DNA from: Microlunatus sp. Gsoil 973 | GTDB taxonomy: Bacteria; Actinomycetota; Actinomycetes; Propionibacteriales; Propionibacteriaceae | Reading direction: 5' to 3' | DNA length: 64,000 nt | Assembly: GCF_009707365.1 (NCBI RefSeq) | Contig: NZ_CP046122.1 | Span: 1,612,001 to 1,676,000, forward strand | In this document: positions 24,197-37,300 of the stretch, piece by piece | Layout: each line of letters starts with the position of its first letter | Numbering within the stretch: position 1 is the first letter of the stretch | Notes under the pieces: model-generated | Database searches by the model: none | Told to the model about the DNA's origin: nothing | Seen by the model: the letters and a program-made list of their open reading frames with translations, nothing else | Made by a program: the position numbers and the translations under genes

Positions 24197-25558
24197 ATGT
24201 CGTACGCTCGAGGAGTGACGCGCGACCTGTACGGTCTCCGGCTCACCACCGGTGAGCAGGCCGGGGCTGCCTACAACGAAGCGCTGACCGCCGTGCTGCG
24301 GTTGCACCCGGGCGCGGTGCGGGCCGCGTCGCGGGCGGTCGCCCTGGATCCGACGTTCGCGCTGGGTCATGCCACCGTCGCACTGCTCGGCTATGAGTTC
24401 GGTGAGCGTGTCGACATCGGAGCACGGTTGGCTGCCGCCGCCCGGTACGCGAGCCGGGCGACCGACCGGGAACGCAGTCACGTACACGCCGTCCAGGAAC
24501 ACGTCCGCGGCGATTCATCGCCGCTGTTGAGACACCTCACGCAGTGGCCGACCGACGCCCTGCTGTTGTCGGTGGCCGTGCCGACGATCGCGTTCACCGG
24601 CGCCCCCATCCTGCCCGGCCAGGCCTGGGACCTGGTCGAGGACTGCCGGCCGGCGTACGGCGACGACTGGTGGTTCAACGGCCTACTGGCGTTCATGCGG
24701 CAGGAACAGCACCGCTACGACGACGCCATGGACCTGGCCTGCCGCTCGCTGGACCAGGAACCGGCCGGCGGACACGCCGCGCACGCCCGGGCGCACGCCC
24801 ACTACGAGACCGGCGACCATCGCAGCGGACTGTCCTGGATGGACCGCTGGATCACCGGCGACGGACAGCGGGTGGAGCGGCTCGCCCACTTCTGCTGGCA
24901 CGCTGCACTACATGAGTTGTCCCTGGGCGACCTGGCCGCCGTTGCCCGGCGTTACGAGGACCAGCTGCAACCGACTCCGGCGCTGGGTTGTCGGGCACTG
25001 GTCGATTCCGGCTCGCTGCTATGGCGCTGGTCGATCACTCCGGGAGCCGAGGGCGTACCGCCGGTCGACGCTGTGCTTGCCGCGGCGCCCGAGGTTGTCG
25101 ATCGGCCACCGACCGCGTTCATGGCCATGCATGTTGCGGTGGCGCACTGTGCGGCCGGGGACACCGCGGCCCTGGCGTCGCTGGAGGCCTGGTGTGCGCG
25201 CAGCGATGACCGGTGCATCCGGGAGGTGTGTACGCCGCTGACCGCGGCGCTGCGCGAACTCGCCTCCGGTGAGCCGTCGAAAGCCGCCGACGGGTTGGCC
25301 GCGCTCGAACCGGCGGTCTGGCGGGTCGGCGGCAGCGACGCCCAGCGCGAGATCGTCGAGGAGACCCGGATTGCGGCGCTGCTCCGGGCGGGCCGTTATG
25401 TCGAGGCCCGCGACGTGCTGGATCGCAGGCTGGACCGACGCCATTCTCCGCGGGACCGCCGCTGGCGCCGGGTCACCGACCAGACCACCGACCAGACCAC
25501 GGACCAGATCACGGACCAGATCACCGACGACACGCCGCAGAAATCCGCGAATATGTGA
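24197..25558 (+). CDS. TPR-fold protein resembling TTC38
   Basis: A helical-repeat protein of about 450 aa without signal peptide or membrane segment. The segments EALTAVLRLHPGAVRAASRAVALDPTFALGHA (repeat helices 1-3), AHARAHAHYETGDHRSGLSWMDRWI and LAHFCWHAALHELSLGD resemble the tetratricopeptide-repeat-38 family found in many actinobacteria and in eukaryotes; the molecular role is unknown. The last 25 residues are a repeated DQTTDQITDQ tail from 12-base tandem units (about 25,477-25,530). Start alternatives are ATG 24197 and GTG 24215 (VTRDLYGLRLTTGEQ); neither has a well-spaced ribosome site, so leaderless translation is possible. It converges on metK with a 19-base gap and is another plus-strand insertion in the minus-strand backbone. 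Confidence 0.75.
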   Translation: MSYARGVTRDLYGLRLTTGEQAGAAYNEALTAVLRLHPGAVRAASRAVALDPTFALGHATVALLGYEFGERVDIGARLAAAARYASRATDRERSHVHAVQEHVRGDSSPLLRHLTQWPTDALLLSVAVPTIAFTGAPILPGQAWDLVEDCRPAYGDDWWFNGLLAFMRQEQHRYDDAMDLACRSLDQEPAGGHAAHARAHAHYETGDHRSGLSWMDRWITGDGQRVERLAHFCWHAALHELSLGDLAAVARRYEDQLQPTPALGCRALVDSGSLLWRWSITPGAEGVPPVDAVLAAAPEVVDRPPTAFMAMHVAVAHCAAGDTAALASLEAWCARSDDRCIREVCTPLTAALRELASGEPSKAADGLAALEPAVWRVGGSDAQREIVEETRIAALLRAGRYVEARDVLDRRLDRRHSPRDRRWRRVTDQTTDQTTDQITDQITDDTPQKSANM

Positions 25559-25577
25559 CCCCTCGCGGGGTTGGAGG

Positions 25578-26771
25578 TCAGCCTTTGACGGCGGCGGCGA
25601 GGGCGTCGGCGCGGTCGGTCGCCTCCCAGGTGAAGTCGGGAAGTTCCCGGCCGAAGTGGCCGTAGGCGGCCGTCGCGGCGAAGATCGGCCGCTTCAGTTT
25701 CAGGTCGGCGACGATGGCTGCCGGCCGGAGATCGAACACCTGACGTACCGCCGATTCGATCTGCTCGGTCGGGACCTTCTCGGTGCCGAAGGTGTCGACG
25801 TAGAAGCCCACCGGGTTCGCCTTGCCGATCGCGTACGCCACCTGCACCTCACACCGGTCGGCGAGGCCGGACTTGACGACGTTCTTGGCGACCCAGCGCA
25901 TGGCGTAGGCGGCCGACCGGTCGACCTTGGACGGGTCCTTGCCGGAGAACGCGCCGCCGCCGTGCCGGCCGTAGCCGCCGTAGGTGTCGACGATGATCTT
26001 GCGCCCGGTCAGGCCGGCGTCGCCCATCGGCCCGCCGATCTCGAAGCGGCCGGTCGGGTTGACCAGCAGCTTGTAGTCGGTGGTGTCCAGGTCGTAGCGC
26101 TCCAGCACCGGCGCCACGACGTGCTTGCGGACATCGGGGGTCAGCAGCGCGTCCAGGTCGACGTCCGCGGCGTGCTGGCTGGAGACGACGACGGTGTCCA
26201 GCCGCACCGGCCGGTCGCCGTCGTACTCAACGGTGACCTGGGCCTTGCCGTCCGGGCGAAGGTAGGCCATCTCGCCGTCCTTGCGTGCCACGCTCAGCTG
26301 TTCGGTCAGCCGGTGCGCCAGGTCGATCGGCAGCGGCATCAGGGTCGGGGTCTCGTTGCAGGCGAAGCCGAACATCATCCCCTGGTCGCCGGCACCCTGG
26401 AAGTCGTACTCGTCGGCGGTTTCGCCGGCGCGTCCCTCCCAGGACTTGTCGACGCCCTGGCCGATGTCCGGCGACTGCTGGCCGATGGCCACCTGGACCC
26501 CGCAGGAGGCGCCGTCGAAACCCTTGGTGGACGAGTCGTAACCGATCCTGAGCACCCGGTTGCGGACGATCCGCGGGATCTCCACGTAGGCCTTGGTGGT
26601 CACCTCTCCGGCGACGACGACCAGGCCGGTGGTCACCAGGGTCTCCACAGCGACGCGGCTGTCGGGATCCTGCTCCAACAGCGCATCCAGGATGGAGTCG
26701 CTGATCTGGTCGGAGATCTTGTCGGGATGCCCCTCAGTCACGGACTCCGAGGTGAACAGCCGAGTCGCCAT
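25578..26771 (-). CDS. metK: S-adenosylmethionine synthase
   Basis: MetK makes SAM from methionine and ATP. The protein (about 397 aa) has the ATP-binding N-terminus [24 protein letters not shown], the methionine loop [16 protein letters not shown] and the P-loop-like [19 protein letters not shown], all fully conserved. I chose the ATG at 26771 ([10 protein letters not shown]); the TTG just before it is also in frame. The leader up to coaBC (about 128 bases) shows no SAM riboswitch. The neighbours coaBC, rpoZ and gmk upstream, and priA downstream, follow the usual actinobacterial order apart from the inserted TPR gene. Confidence 0.98.
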   Translation of the reverse strand: MATRLFTSESVTEGHPDKISDQISDSILDALLEQDPDSRVAVETLVTTGLVVVAGEVTTKAYVEIPRIVRNRVLRIGYDSSTKGFDGASCGVQVAIGQQSPDIGQGVDKSWEGRAGETADEYDFQGAGDQGMMFGFACNETPTLMPLPIDLAHRLTEQLSVARKDGEMAYLRPDGKAQVTVEYDGDRPVRLDTVVVSSQHAADVDLDALLTPDVRKHVVAPVLERYDLDTTDYKLLVNPTGRFEIGGPMGDAGLTGRKIIVDTYGGYGRHGGGAFSGKDPSKVDRSAAYAMRWVAKNVVKSGLADRCEVQVAYAIGKANPVGFYVDTFGTEKVPTEQIESAVRQVFDLRPAAIVADLKLKRPIFAATAAYGHFGRELPDFTWEATDRADALAAAVKG

Positions 26772-26899
26772 CAACGCTTGCCTCTCGCGGTGTCGTGCGT
26801 GGTTCGAACCTGCGGGTGTCGGATGCCTGCGGCGGTGGTACCCGCTGCGAACAACCTAGCCGCTGCCGAGCCGCTGCCGGGCCCGACGTTCGCGCCAGC

Positions 26900-28129
26900 T
26901 TAGCGGTCAGCGCGCAGCCTGCGCGCCGCGTCCCAGATGTGGTGGGCCAGCGTGTCCTTCGACCCGGCGAGCGAGTCGGACACCCGACCGTCGCCGGCGA
27001 GGATCCGGATCTCCGAGTCCGCCTGACCGAAGACCTTGCCGTCTCCCACAGCGTTCAGGACCAGCAGATCGCACCGCTTCCGGGCGAACTTGGCGCGGCC
27101 CAGCTCGACCAGTTCATCCGGGGTGCCGGCGGTCTCGGCGGCGAAACCGACGATCAGCTGGGCCGGATCGGTCCGGTCGGCGACCAGGCCGGCCAGGATG
27201 TCGGGATTCTGTACCAGGTGGATGTCCAGCGTCTGGTCTGCCGAGGTCTTCTTGATCTTCCGGTCGGCAGCGGACTCCGGCCGGAAGTCGGCCGGTGCCG
27301 CGCTCATCACAACGATGTCGGCCTCGGCGGCCTGTTTGGTCATCTCTTCGGCCAGTTCGGCGGTGGTACGCACCCCGGTCACGGTTGTGCCGGCCGGCAC
27401 CGGCAGCCCGACATTGGCGGCGACCAGGTGCACGTCCGCACCGCGCAGCGCGGCGGCCCGGGCCAGGGCGTACCCCATCAGTCCGGAGGAGGCGTTGCCG
27501 ATGTATCGCACCGGGTCGATCGGCTCACGGGTTCCGCCGGCGCTGATCAGGACGCGCAGGCCGGAGAGATCACGGCCTGCGGCTGCGGCTGCGATGTCCG
27601 GACGGTCGAGCACCGACCCGGCGATACCGGCCAACTCGTCGGGCTCGGGGAGCCGTCCTGGGCCGCTGTCTGCACCGGTCAGCCGACCGGAGGCCGGATC
27701 GATCACGACGGCGCCGCGTTCCCGCAGCGTGGCGACGTTGGCTCGGGTGGCCGGGTGCTGCCACATCTCGGTGTGCATGGCCGGCGCGTACAGCACCGGG
27801 CAGGTGGCGGTCAGCAGGCAGTTGGTCAGCAGGTCGTCGGCTCGGCCGGAGGCCGCCCGGGCCAGCACATCGGCGGTCGCCGGAGCGACCACAACGAGGT
27901 CGGCGGCCCGGCCGAGGGCGACGTGCGGCACCGTCTCGGCGCCGGTGAAGACGTCGGTCGCTACCGGGTGCCCGGACAACGCGGCCCAGGTCGGTGCGCC
28001 GACGAACTGCAGCGCAGCCTCGGTCGGAACGACCGTGACGTCGTGTCCGGATTCCTTCAGCCGGCGCAGCAGCTCAGCGGCCTTGTACGCCGCGATGCCT
28101 CCCGCGACGCCGAGCAGGATCCGGCTCAC
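26900..28129 (-). CDS. coaBC: Bifunctional phosphopantothenoylcysteine synthetase/decarboxylase
   Basis: CoaBC performs two steps of coenzyme A synthesis. The N-terminal flavoprotein CoaC domain (1-190) starts SRILLGVAGGIAAYKAAELLRRL and has the catalytic His in VPHVALGRAADLVVVAPATAD and the substrate-clamp region around APAMHTEMW. The C-terminal CoaB domain starts RVLISAGGTREPIDPVRYIGNASSG and includes KIKK and LVQNPDIL. The 409-residue length is normal. GTG start at 28129. It follows rpoZ by 25 bases in the same direction and likely shares its transcript. Confidence 0.97.
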   Translation of the reverse strand: MSRILLGVAGGIAAYKAAELLRRLKESGHDVTVVPTEAALQFVGAPTWAALSGHPVATDVFTGAETVPHVALGRAADLVVVAPATADVLARAASGRADDLLTNCLLTATCPVLYAPAMHTEMWQHPATRANVATLRERGAVVIDPASGRLTGADSGPGRLPEPDELAGIAGSVLDRPDIAAAAAGRDLSGLRVLISAGGTREPIDPVRYIGNASSGLMGYALARAAALRGADVHLVAANVGLPVPAGTTVTGVRTTAELAEEMTKQAAEADIVVMSAAPADFRPESAADRKIKKTSADQTLDIHLVQNPDILAGLVADRTDPAQLIVGFAAETAGTPDELVELGRAKFARKRCDLLVLNAVGDGKVFGQADSEIRILAGDGRVSDSLAGSKDTLAHHIWDAARRLRADR

Positions 28130-28154
28130 GGTGTCTCGATCCGGGTGGGTCGCC

Positions 28155-28505
28155 TCAGGCGCCCGGCTGGGGGTCGTCGAAACCGGCCGGGATGTCCTCG
28201 ACCGCGGTCAGGCCGACGCCCTCCTTGGGGTTCGCCTCGTCCTCACCGTCGGTCTCGATGCACTCCAGAACGCCGGCGTTGACCTCGCGCAGGGCGATGG
28301 ACAGCGGCTTCTCCTGCACGCCGGTCTCGACCAGCGGACCGACATGCTCCAGCAGACCCTCGCCGAGCTGGCTGTAGTAGGAATTGATCTGCCGGGCCCG
28401 CTTGGCCGCGAACAGCACCAGCCGGTACTTGGAGTCGGTCTTGGTCAGCAGTTCGTCGATCGGCGGGTTGTTGATGCCCTGGAAAGCAGTCTGGTTCTCG
28501 GTCAA
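28155..28505 (-). CDS. rpoZ: RNA polymerase omega subunit
   Basis: Omega stabilises the beta-prime subunit of RNA polymerase. The core segment [32 protein letters not shown], then [15 protein letters not shown] and [12 protein letters not shown], is diagnostic. I place the start at the TTG at 28503-28505 ([12 protein letters not shown]), preceded by AAGGGG at about 4 bases; the frame stays open another 21 codons, but that stretch has no family similarity. The predicted 116 aa includes an acidic C-terminal tail ([13 protein letters not shown]) longer than the core. gmk lies 94 bases upstream, and the gap contains a small GATCTG/CAGATC hairpin (28558-28573). Confidence 0.95.
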   Translation of the reverse strand: MTENQTAFQGINNPPIDELLTKTDSKYRLVLFAAKRARQINSYYSQLGEGLLEHVGPLVETGVQEKPLSIALREVNAGVLECIETDGEDEANPKEGVGLTAVEDIPAGFDDPQPGA

Positions 28506-28599
28506 GATGCCCCTTCGAAATGGGTGTGGAGATCTGGAGATCCGGTCGCCCGGACCCGATCTGCACACAGATCACGGGCACGCCAAAGGCGCCCGAATG

Positions 28600-29160
28600 T
28601 CACAGGCGAAGTAAGTCTACCAAGTCCCGGACGGCTTGCTCGACATCGCGATTGACGATGGTGTGCTCGAACTCGCCCTGGGCGGCCATCTCCTGTCGGG
28701 CGGTCTGCAACCGGCGCTCCCGTTCGGCGCTGTCCTCGGTCCCCCGCACCTGCTGGCGACGCAGCAACTCCTCCCAGGACGGCGGCGCCAGGAACACGAA
28801 CCGGGCGTCCGGCCAGGTCGCCCGGACCTGGCGGGCGCCCTGCAGATCCAGTTCGAGGATCGCCGGCCGCCCGGCGGCGAGGGCATCCAACAGCGGCTGC
28901 CGCGGCGTGCCGTAGCGATGCCTGCCGTGGACGACCGCCCATTCCAGCAGGGCGTCGGTGGTGATCAGCTTGTCGAACTCGTCGTCGTCGACGAACAGGT
29001 AATGGATGCCGTCCTGCTCCCCCGGTCGCGGCCGCCTGGTGGTGGCCGACACCGAGATGAAGACCTCGGGATGGTTCCGCCGGAGCCGGTTCATCACCGT
29101 TCCCTTGCCGACCGCGGTGGGCCCGGACAGCACCACCAGGCGGCTGGTCTCGGTCACCAC
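28600..29160 (-). CDS. gmk: Guanylate kinase
   Basis: Gmk phosphorylates GMP to GDP. The Walker A loop RLVVLSGPTAVGKGTV is at the N-terminus, the GMP-binding region FISVSATTRRPRPGEQDGIHY follows, and then LELDLQGARQVRATWP. The lid and C-terminal helix match the 186-residue family length. GTG start at 29160, with a second in-frame GTG immediately after. It lies 30 bases downstream of mihF, the conserved actinobacterial gene pair. Confidence 0.97.
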   Translation of the reverse strand: MVTETSRLVVLSGPTAVGKGTVMNRLRRNHPEVFISVSATTRRPRPGEQDGIHYLFVDDDEFDKLITTDALLEWAVVHGRHRYGTPRQPLLDALAAGRPAILELDLQGARQVRATWPDARFVFLAPPSWEELLRRQQVRGTEDSAERERRLQTARQEMAAQGEFEHTIVNRDVEQAVRDLVDLLRL

Positions 29161-29189
29161 TGGCCCTCGTTCCTGCGCGTCGTCACCGG

Positions 29190-29513
29190 CTACGCGTCGT
29201 CGGAACCGAATTCGGCGATCAATCCGTCGATCTGGTGCTTGCCCAGACCGCGGAGTCGCCGGTTGGAGGCGATCCTGAGTCGCTGCATCACCTTGGTGGC
29301 GCGGACCTCTCCGACCCGGGGCTGTGATTTCAGCACGTCGAGCACCTTGGTGTGTGCGACCACCTCGTCGCTGTCGGCGAGGCGCAACACGTCCCGAATG
29401 GTCAACTCGCCGCTGCGCAGCCGATCCTTGACCTCGGCCCGTCGCCGGCGTGCCTGCGTCGCAGCGTCGCGCGCCTGCTGACGCTGTTCCTCGCTCAGGT
29501 GTGGGATCGGCAC
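29190..29513 (-). CDS. mihF: Integration host factor MihF
   Basis: MihF is the actinobacterial nucleoid-associated protein first known as the mycobacterial host factor for phage L5 integration; it is unrelated in fold to E. coli IHF. The 107-residue protein has a basic helical N-terminus (ARDAATQARRRRAEVKDRL) and the helix-two-turn-helix DNA-binding segment LKSQPRVGEVRATKVMQRLRIASNRRLRGLGKHQIDGLI. GTG start at 29513 with GGAG 5 bases upstream. It normally follows pyrF directly; here an oppositely oriented DUF4037 gene and a palindromic element lie in between. As a DNA-bending protein it is a candidate binder of the palindromic elements (speculation). Confidence 0.95.
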   Translation of the reverse strand: MPIPHLSEEQRQQARDAATQARRRRAEVKDRLRSGELTIRDVLRLADSDEVVAHTKVLDVLKSQPRVGEVRATKVMQRLRIASNRRLRGLGKHQIDGLIAEFGSDDA

Positions 29514-29663
29514 GACAACTCCATCAACGACAGTCTCCTTCGGGGTGAAAACCTACCCTGACCTGCGCCGATGGTCGATGGCGGGCCCGACACTCGCCGC
29601 GGCCGATCCGAACTCTGATCGGGCGGCCGCAGGCGGGCGCCACCCGCCACCCCAGCCGGTGCC

Positions 29664-29740
29664 CCCCGCAAGGTCAAAGTTTGACGCTGCGGCTGCGACA
29701 CGCCGAGCCGACGAGCCGGTGGGTCAACCTTTGAGGTTCG
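29664..29740 (+). repeat. Palindromic element A, locus I (single copy)
   Basis: TCAAAGTTTGA (29674-29684) preceded by GCAAGG and followed by a variant of the conserved block (GCTGCGGCTGCGACACGCCG), then TCAACCTTTGA (29724-29734), 50 bases on. The outer flanks (GCAAGG and GAGGTTCG) are partly inverted, so the whole is an imperfect 75-bp palindrome. It sits between divergent mihF and the DUF4037 gene. Confidence 0.85.
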
Positions 29741-29797
29741 GGCGGGGCCGCGGGAAATCCGGATGCGGCGGCGTCCGATGATCACCAGCATGGTCGG

Positions 29798-30844
29798 GTG
29801 CCACCCGACCGTTTCGTACCTGCCCTCGAGCTGAGTCGCGACTTCTACGCCGAGGCCGTCGCGCCGCTGCTGACCGGACACCGCCACAGTGCCGCACTGC
29901 TCGGCTGGGGATCGGATGTTCTCGGGTACGACACCCAGCGGTCGACCGACCACGGTTGGGGGCCGCGCCTTCAGATCTTCGTCAACCCGGCCGGGGTCGA
30001 TGCGGTGCGCGGCACGCTGGCCGGCCGGCTGCCCGAGGAGTTCCGGGGCCGCCCGGTTAACTTCGGATGGGACCAGGTGGCCCCGGAGCAGCATGTCGAA
30101 GTGCTCGGGCTCGGTACCTGGCTGACCGGGCAACTGGGCGTCGACCCGCGACCTGGCCTCGGACCGACCGACTGGCTGGCCATCCCCCAGCAGCAACTCC
30201 TCGGCGTGGTCCGTGGCGCGGTGTACGCCGACCCGGGCCGCGAGTTGGCGGCTGTCCGCACCGGTCTGCAGTGGTATCCGCGCGATGTCTGGCTGTGGCT
30301 GTCGGCCTGCCAGTGGCGTCGGATCTTCCAGGAGATCGCCTTCACCGGCCGGGCCGCGGAGGTCGGCGACGAACTCGGGTCGAAGATCATCGCCGGGCGG
30401 TTGGCGCGTGAGCTGATGCGGCTGTGGTTCCTGCAACAGCGCAGCTATTGGCCGTACACGAAATGGTTCGGTACGGCCTTCGCGAGACTGCCCGACGTCG
30501 ACGACCTCGGAACCGCTCTCGATCACGCCGTCTCCGCCGACGATCATCCGCAGCGTGAGTCCGGGCTGGTCGAGGCGTACCGGATCGTCGCCGGGAAGCA
30601 CAACCAACTCCGGCTCACCGACCCGGTGGAGTGGTCGATCGGGCCGTACTTCGGCCGGCCGTACCAGGTGTTGCACGGAGGGTTCGTCGAGGCCTGCCTG
30701 GCGGCGATCGGTGATGATCGGCTGCGCAAGCTGCCGTTGGTCGGTTCTGCGGATCAGTTCGTCGACTCGACCGATGTGCTTTCGGCGTCCGGCCGAACGC
30801 GGATGCTCAAACCGTTCCTCGACCGCCTCGGGCGGACCGGCTGA
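29798..30844 (+). CDS. DUF4037 domain protein (nucleotidyltransferase-like)
   Basis: A 348-residue soluble protein. The N-terminal half resembles a nucleotidyltransferase fold (TGHRHSAALLGWGSDVLGYDTQRSTDHGWGPRLQIFV, where GWGS and DHGWG carry the usual Gly-Ser and Asp positions). The C-terminal helical half holds the DUF4037 pattern (YPRDVWLWLSACQWRRIFQEIAF, LMRLWFLQQRSYWPYTKWFG). Relatives are often grouped with aminoglycoside or MNT-type nucleotidyltransferases, but no activity is established. GTG start at 29798. It converges exactly on pyrF with no spacing between stop codons. Its position inside the pyrF-mihF neighbourhood, behind palindromic element A, suggests an insertion. Confidence 0.8.
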   Translation: MPPDRFVPALELSRDFYAEAVAPLLTGHRHSAALLGWGSDVLGYDTQRSTDHGWGPRLQIFVNPAGVDAVRGTLAGRLPEEFRGRPVNFGWDQVAPEQHVEVLGLGTWLTGQLGVDPRPGLGPTDWLAIPQQQLLGVVRGAVYADPGRELAAVRTGLQWYPRDVWLWLSACQWRRIFQEIAFTGRAAEVGDELGSKIIAGRLARELMRLWFLQQRSYWPYTKWFGTAFARLPDVDDLGTALDHAVSADDHPQRESGLVEAYRIVAGKHNQLRLTDPVEWSIGPYFGRPYQVLHGGFVEACLAAIGDDRLRKLPLVGSADQFVDSTDVLSASGRTRMLKPFLDRLGRTG

Positions 30845-31681
30845 TCACCCGAGGCTCTGCTGTGCCTCGTCGACGGCGGCGCGGATCGCCCCGATGTCCG
30901 GCCCGGCCCGGAGGACGTCGCGGCTGCTGGACGGAATCACCTGCGGGTAGGCCGGTCCGAAGATCTTCCGCAGGTCGTCGGCCGTGCCGCCCTGTGCGCC
31001 AAGACCGGGAGCCAGGATGCTGCCGCCGAGGTTGCTGAAGTCCAGCGCCGTGCCCGGGTCGATGGTCGCGCCGACGACGACGCCGACGCTCCCCCACTCC
31101 CCGGCGGCCGACGCCCGGGCGCTGCGGTCGGCCGCGAAGTCGATCATGGCCTGGCTGATCGTTCCGCCCTCGGGGGCGGCGGCCCGCTGGACGGTCGCGC
31201 CCTCGGGATTGCTGGTGGCGGCCAGCACGTAGACGCCGCGGTCGGTTCGCTCGGCCAGCTCGATCGCGCCGTCCAGCGAACCGGGTCCGAGGAACGGGCT
31301 GACGGTGATCGCGTCGGCGGCCAACGATGACCCGTCGGCCAGGTAGGCGGCCGCGTAGGCGTCCATCGTCGACCCGATGTCTCCGCGTTTGACGTCCAAG
31401 AGCACCAGCACACCGGCCTCGCCGGCGTCGGCGATCAACCGTTCCAGGACAGCGATCCCGGCCGACCCGTACGCCTCGAAGAACGCCGACTGCGGTTTGA
31501 CGATCGCCACCCGGCCGGCGACCGCGTCGATCATGGTCCGGGCACACCGCTCCAGCCCGGCGGCGTCCCGCGGAAGACCCCAGTGATCAAGGATGCCCGG
31601 ATGCGGATCGATGCCAACGCACAGCCTGCCGTGCTTGGTGACCGCTTCACGCAGTCGCTCGCCGTAGGACGCTCGAGTCAT
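30845..31681 (-). CDS. pyrF: Orotidine-5'-phosphate decarboxylase, type 2
   Basis: PyrF converts OMP to UMP. The 278-residue length and the sequence place it in the type-2 subfamily common in actinobacteria: RLCVGIDPHPGILDHWGLP, IVKPQSAFFEAYGSAG, the catalytic LLDVKRGDIGSTMDAYA, ITVSPFLGPGSLDGAIE, and VVVGATIDPGTALDF with LAPGLGAQGG for the phosphate. The ATG at 31681 shares one base with the pyrD stop (TGATG). The same frame is open far upstream across pyrD, but that part is antiphase noise. Last gene of carA-carB-pyrD-pyrF. Confidence 0.96.
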   Translation of the reverse strand: MTRASYGERLREAVTKHGRLCVGIDPHPGILDHWGLPRDAAGLERCARTMIDAVAGRVAIVKPQSAFFEAYGSAGIAVLERLIADAGEAGVLVLLDVKRGDIGSTMDAYAAAYLADGSSLAADAITVSPFLGPGSLDGAIELAERTDRGVYVLAATSNPEGATVQRAAAPEGGTISQAMIDFAADRSARASAAGEWGSVGVVVGATIDPGTALDFSNLGGSILAPGLGAQGGTADDLRKIFGPAYPQVIPSSSRDVLRAGPDIGAIRAAVDEAQQSLG

Positions 31682-32774
31682 CAGCTGACCTCCTGGTTGA
31701 TCCGGTCGATGAGGCCGGGTCCGTGATAGATGAATCCGGTGTACACCTGCACCAGGCTGGCGCCGGCGTCGAGCATGGCCTGTGCATCGGCGGACGATTC
31801 GATGCCGCCGACGCCGATGATCGGTAACTTTGTACGGGCGGCGAGATGGCCGACCACCTGGCGCGCCCGGCGGGTCAGCGGTGCACCGGACAGTCCGCCG
31901 ACCTGCGGGGCGAGCCGGAGATCGTCGGGGCTGATCCCTTCCCGGGACAGGGTGGTGTTGGTGGCGATCAGACCCTGGACACCGACCGTTGTGCACACCT
32001 CGAGGACCTCCTCCAACGCGGCCTCGGACAGGTCGGGGGCGATCTTGACGAAGATCGGCACCGGCTGCGCCGGGCTGATCGTGCCCGCCTCGGCGGTCAG
32101 TGCGGTCAACAGGTCGGTCAGCGCGGTGCGGTCCTGCAGTGACCGCAGGCCGGGGGTGTTGGGGCTGGAGACGTTGACGGCGATGTAGTCGGCACGGTCG
32201 GCCAGCAGCCGGAACGAGGTGAGGTAGTCCTCGACGGCATGCTCCAGCGGAGTGATCTTGGTCTTGCCGATGGAGATGCCGACCGGGATGCCCAGCGCCA
32301 GGTTGCCGCGACGCACCCCGGCCGCTGCCAGCGTTCCGGCCAGCGCAGCAGCGCCGTGGTTGTTGAAACCCATCCGGTTGATCAGCGCACGGCTCTGCGG
32401 CAGCCGGAACAGCCGGGGTCGGTCGTTGCCGGGTTGGGCCTGCGCAGTCACCGTGCCGAGTTCGGCGAAGCCGAAGCCGAGGCTGCTCCACATCCGGGCG
32501 GCGACGCCGTTCTTGTCCAGGCCCGCGGCCAGCCCGACGACCCCGGGGAACGTCACGCCGGCGACGGTGACCGGACGGCGACGCCGGGCGAAGACCGCCC
32601 GGCCGGCCGCCCGCGCCGGAGGTACCCGCCCGGTCAGGGACAGCGCGCGCAGGGTCAACTCGTGGGCCCGTTCGGCGTCGAGTTGGAAGAGCACGGGCCG
32701 GACGGCTCGCCGATAGACCAGATCTGGGAAACGCGTGCTGGTTACACCCAGCACGACTTTCCCAGCCGGCTCGG

Positions 32775-32778
<4 letters not shown>
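31681..32778 (-). CDS. pyrD: Dihydroorotate dehydrogenase (quinone), class 2
   Basis: PyrD oxidises dihydroorotate to orotate with FMN and the quinone pool. It has the class-2 layout: an N-terminal helical membrane-contact region ([20 protein letters not shown]), then the FMN barrel with [62 protein letters not shown] containing the catalytic Ser, IFVKIAPDL, and [35 protein letters not shown]. 365 aa. The GTG at 32778 overlaps the carB stop by 4 bases. Confidence 0.97.
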
Positions 32779-36091
<3,313 letters not shown>

Positions 36092-36092
<1 letters not shown>

Positions 36093-37300
36093 CAGTTCAC
36101 TCCCTCGGCGTCGGCCAGCAGCTGGATGAACCGGTCGAAGAGGTAGGCCGCGTCGTGCGGTCCGGCCGCCGCCTCCGGGTGGTACTGCACACTGAACGCC
36201 TTGAGCCTTCCTTGATCATCTTTCAGTTCCAGGCCCTCGACCACATTGTCGTTGAGGCAGACATGGCTCACCCGCGCTGTTCCGTACGGCGTCGGGATGT
36301 CCTCACCGATCGGTGCGTCGACGGCGAATCCGTGGTTGTGTGCGGTGATCTCGACCTTGCGGGTACCCAGGTCCATCACCGGTTGGTTGATGCCGTGGTG
36401 GCCGTAGGTCAGCTTGTAGGTGCCGAATCCCAAGGCGCGCCCGAAGACCTGGTTGCCGAAACAGATCCCGAACACCGGAAGATCATCGGCCAGCGCTGCC
36501 CTGAGGAGTTCCACCTGGGCGTCGGCGACGGCGGGATCACCGGGTCCGTTGGAGAAGAAGACCCCGTCGGCACCGGTCGCCCGCAACTCGTCGGAGGAGA
36601 CGGTCGACGGCAGGACATGGGTCTCGATGCCGCGTTCGGCCATCCGGTGGGGCGTCATCGACTTGATGCCGAGGTCGATCGCGGCAACCGTGAACCGCTT
36701 GAAACCGATCGCCGGAATGATCCTGGTGCCGGAGACGGTGACGTCGTCGGCCAGGTGCGCCCCGATCATCGACGGCTGGCGGCGTACGCGTTCCAACAGG
36801 ACCGCCGGGTCGAGTTCGGTGGTCGAGATGCCGACCTGCATCGCTCCCTTGTCCCGCAGGTGCCGGGTCAGCGCGCGGGTGTCGACGCCGGCGATGCCGA
36901 CGATGCCCTGCGCCTTGAGCTCGGCGTCCAGGCTGCGGCGTGACCGCCAACTGCTCGGGATGCGCGCCGCGTCGCGGATGACGTACCCGGCCACCCAGAT
37001 CCGGGTCGACTCGTCATCCTCGTCGTTCCAGCCGGTGTTGCCGATGTGCGGCGCGGTAGCGACGACGACCTGGCGGTGATAGCTGGGATCGGTCAGCGTC
37101 TCCTGATAACCGGACATGCCGGTCTGGAAGACCGCCTCGCCGAAGGTCTCACCGGCGGCTCCGAAGGAATAACCGGAGAAGCTGCGACCGTCCTCGAGAA
37201 CGAGGATCGCCGGTGTTCTGGTCGCGGTGCCGCTCGGGGGAATGCCTGAGGGATCGGCCGTCACGAGGGAGTGGGCAGGCTGAGGCGCAGAATGCGACAT
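36092..37300 (-). CDS. carA: Carbamoyl-phosphate synthase small subunit (glutaminase)
   Basis: CarA hydrolyses glutamine and channels ammonia to CarB. The N-terminal CPSase domain has [17 protein letters not shown] and [17 protein letters not shown]. The class-I glutaminase domain has the nucleophile Cys in [18 protein letters not shown] and the catalytic His/Glu in [15 protein letters not shown]. 402 aa. A 20-30-residue Thr/Pro/Ser-rich N-terminus precedes the core. Start ATG at 37300, overlapping no gene but following a PyrR-type hairpin candidate. First gene of the pyrimidine operon here; pyrR, pyrB and pyrC, which usually precede it in actinobacteria, are not in the window. Confidence 0.97.

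Noticed and set aside
25558-25571. Terminator ACCCC-TCGC-GGGGT between the TPR gene and metK
   Set aside because: Only a 5-bp stem, partly inside the stop codon, with no U-tract; too weak to call.
26795-26830. tRNA T-arm-like GGTTCGAACC upstream of metK
   Set aside because: No acceptor stem, D-arm or anticodon arm can be fitted around it.
28506-28599. Regulatory RNA between gmk and rpoZ
   Set aside because: Small hairpins exist (GATCTG/CAGATC), but there is no family match and the gap is short; left as a note under rpoZ.
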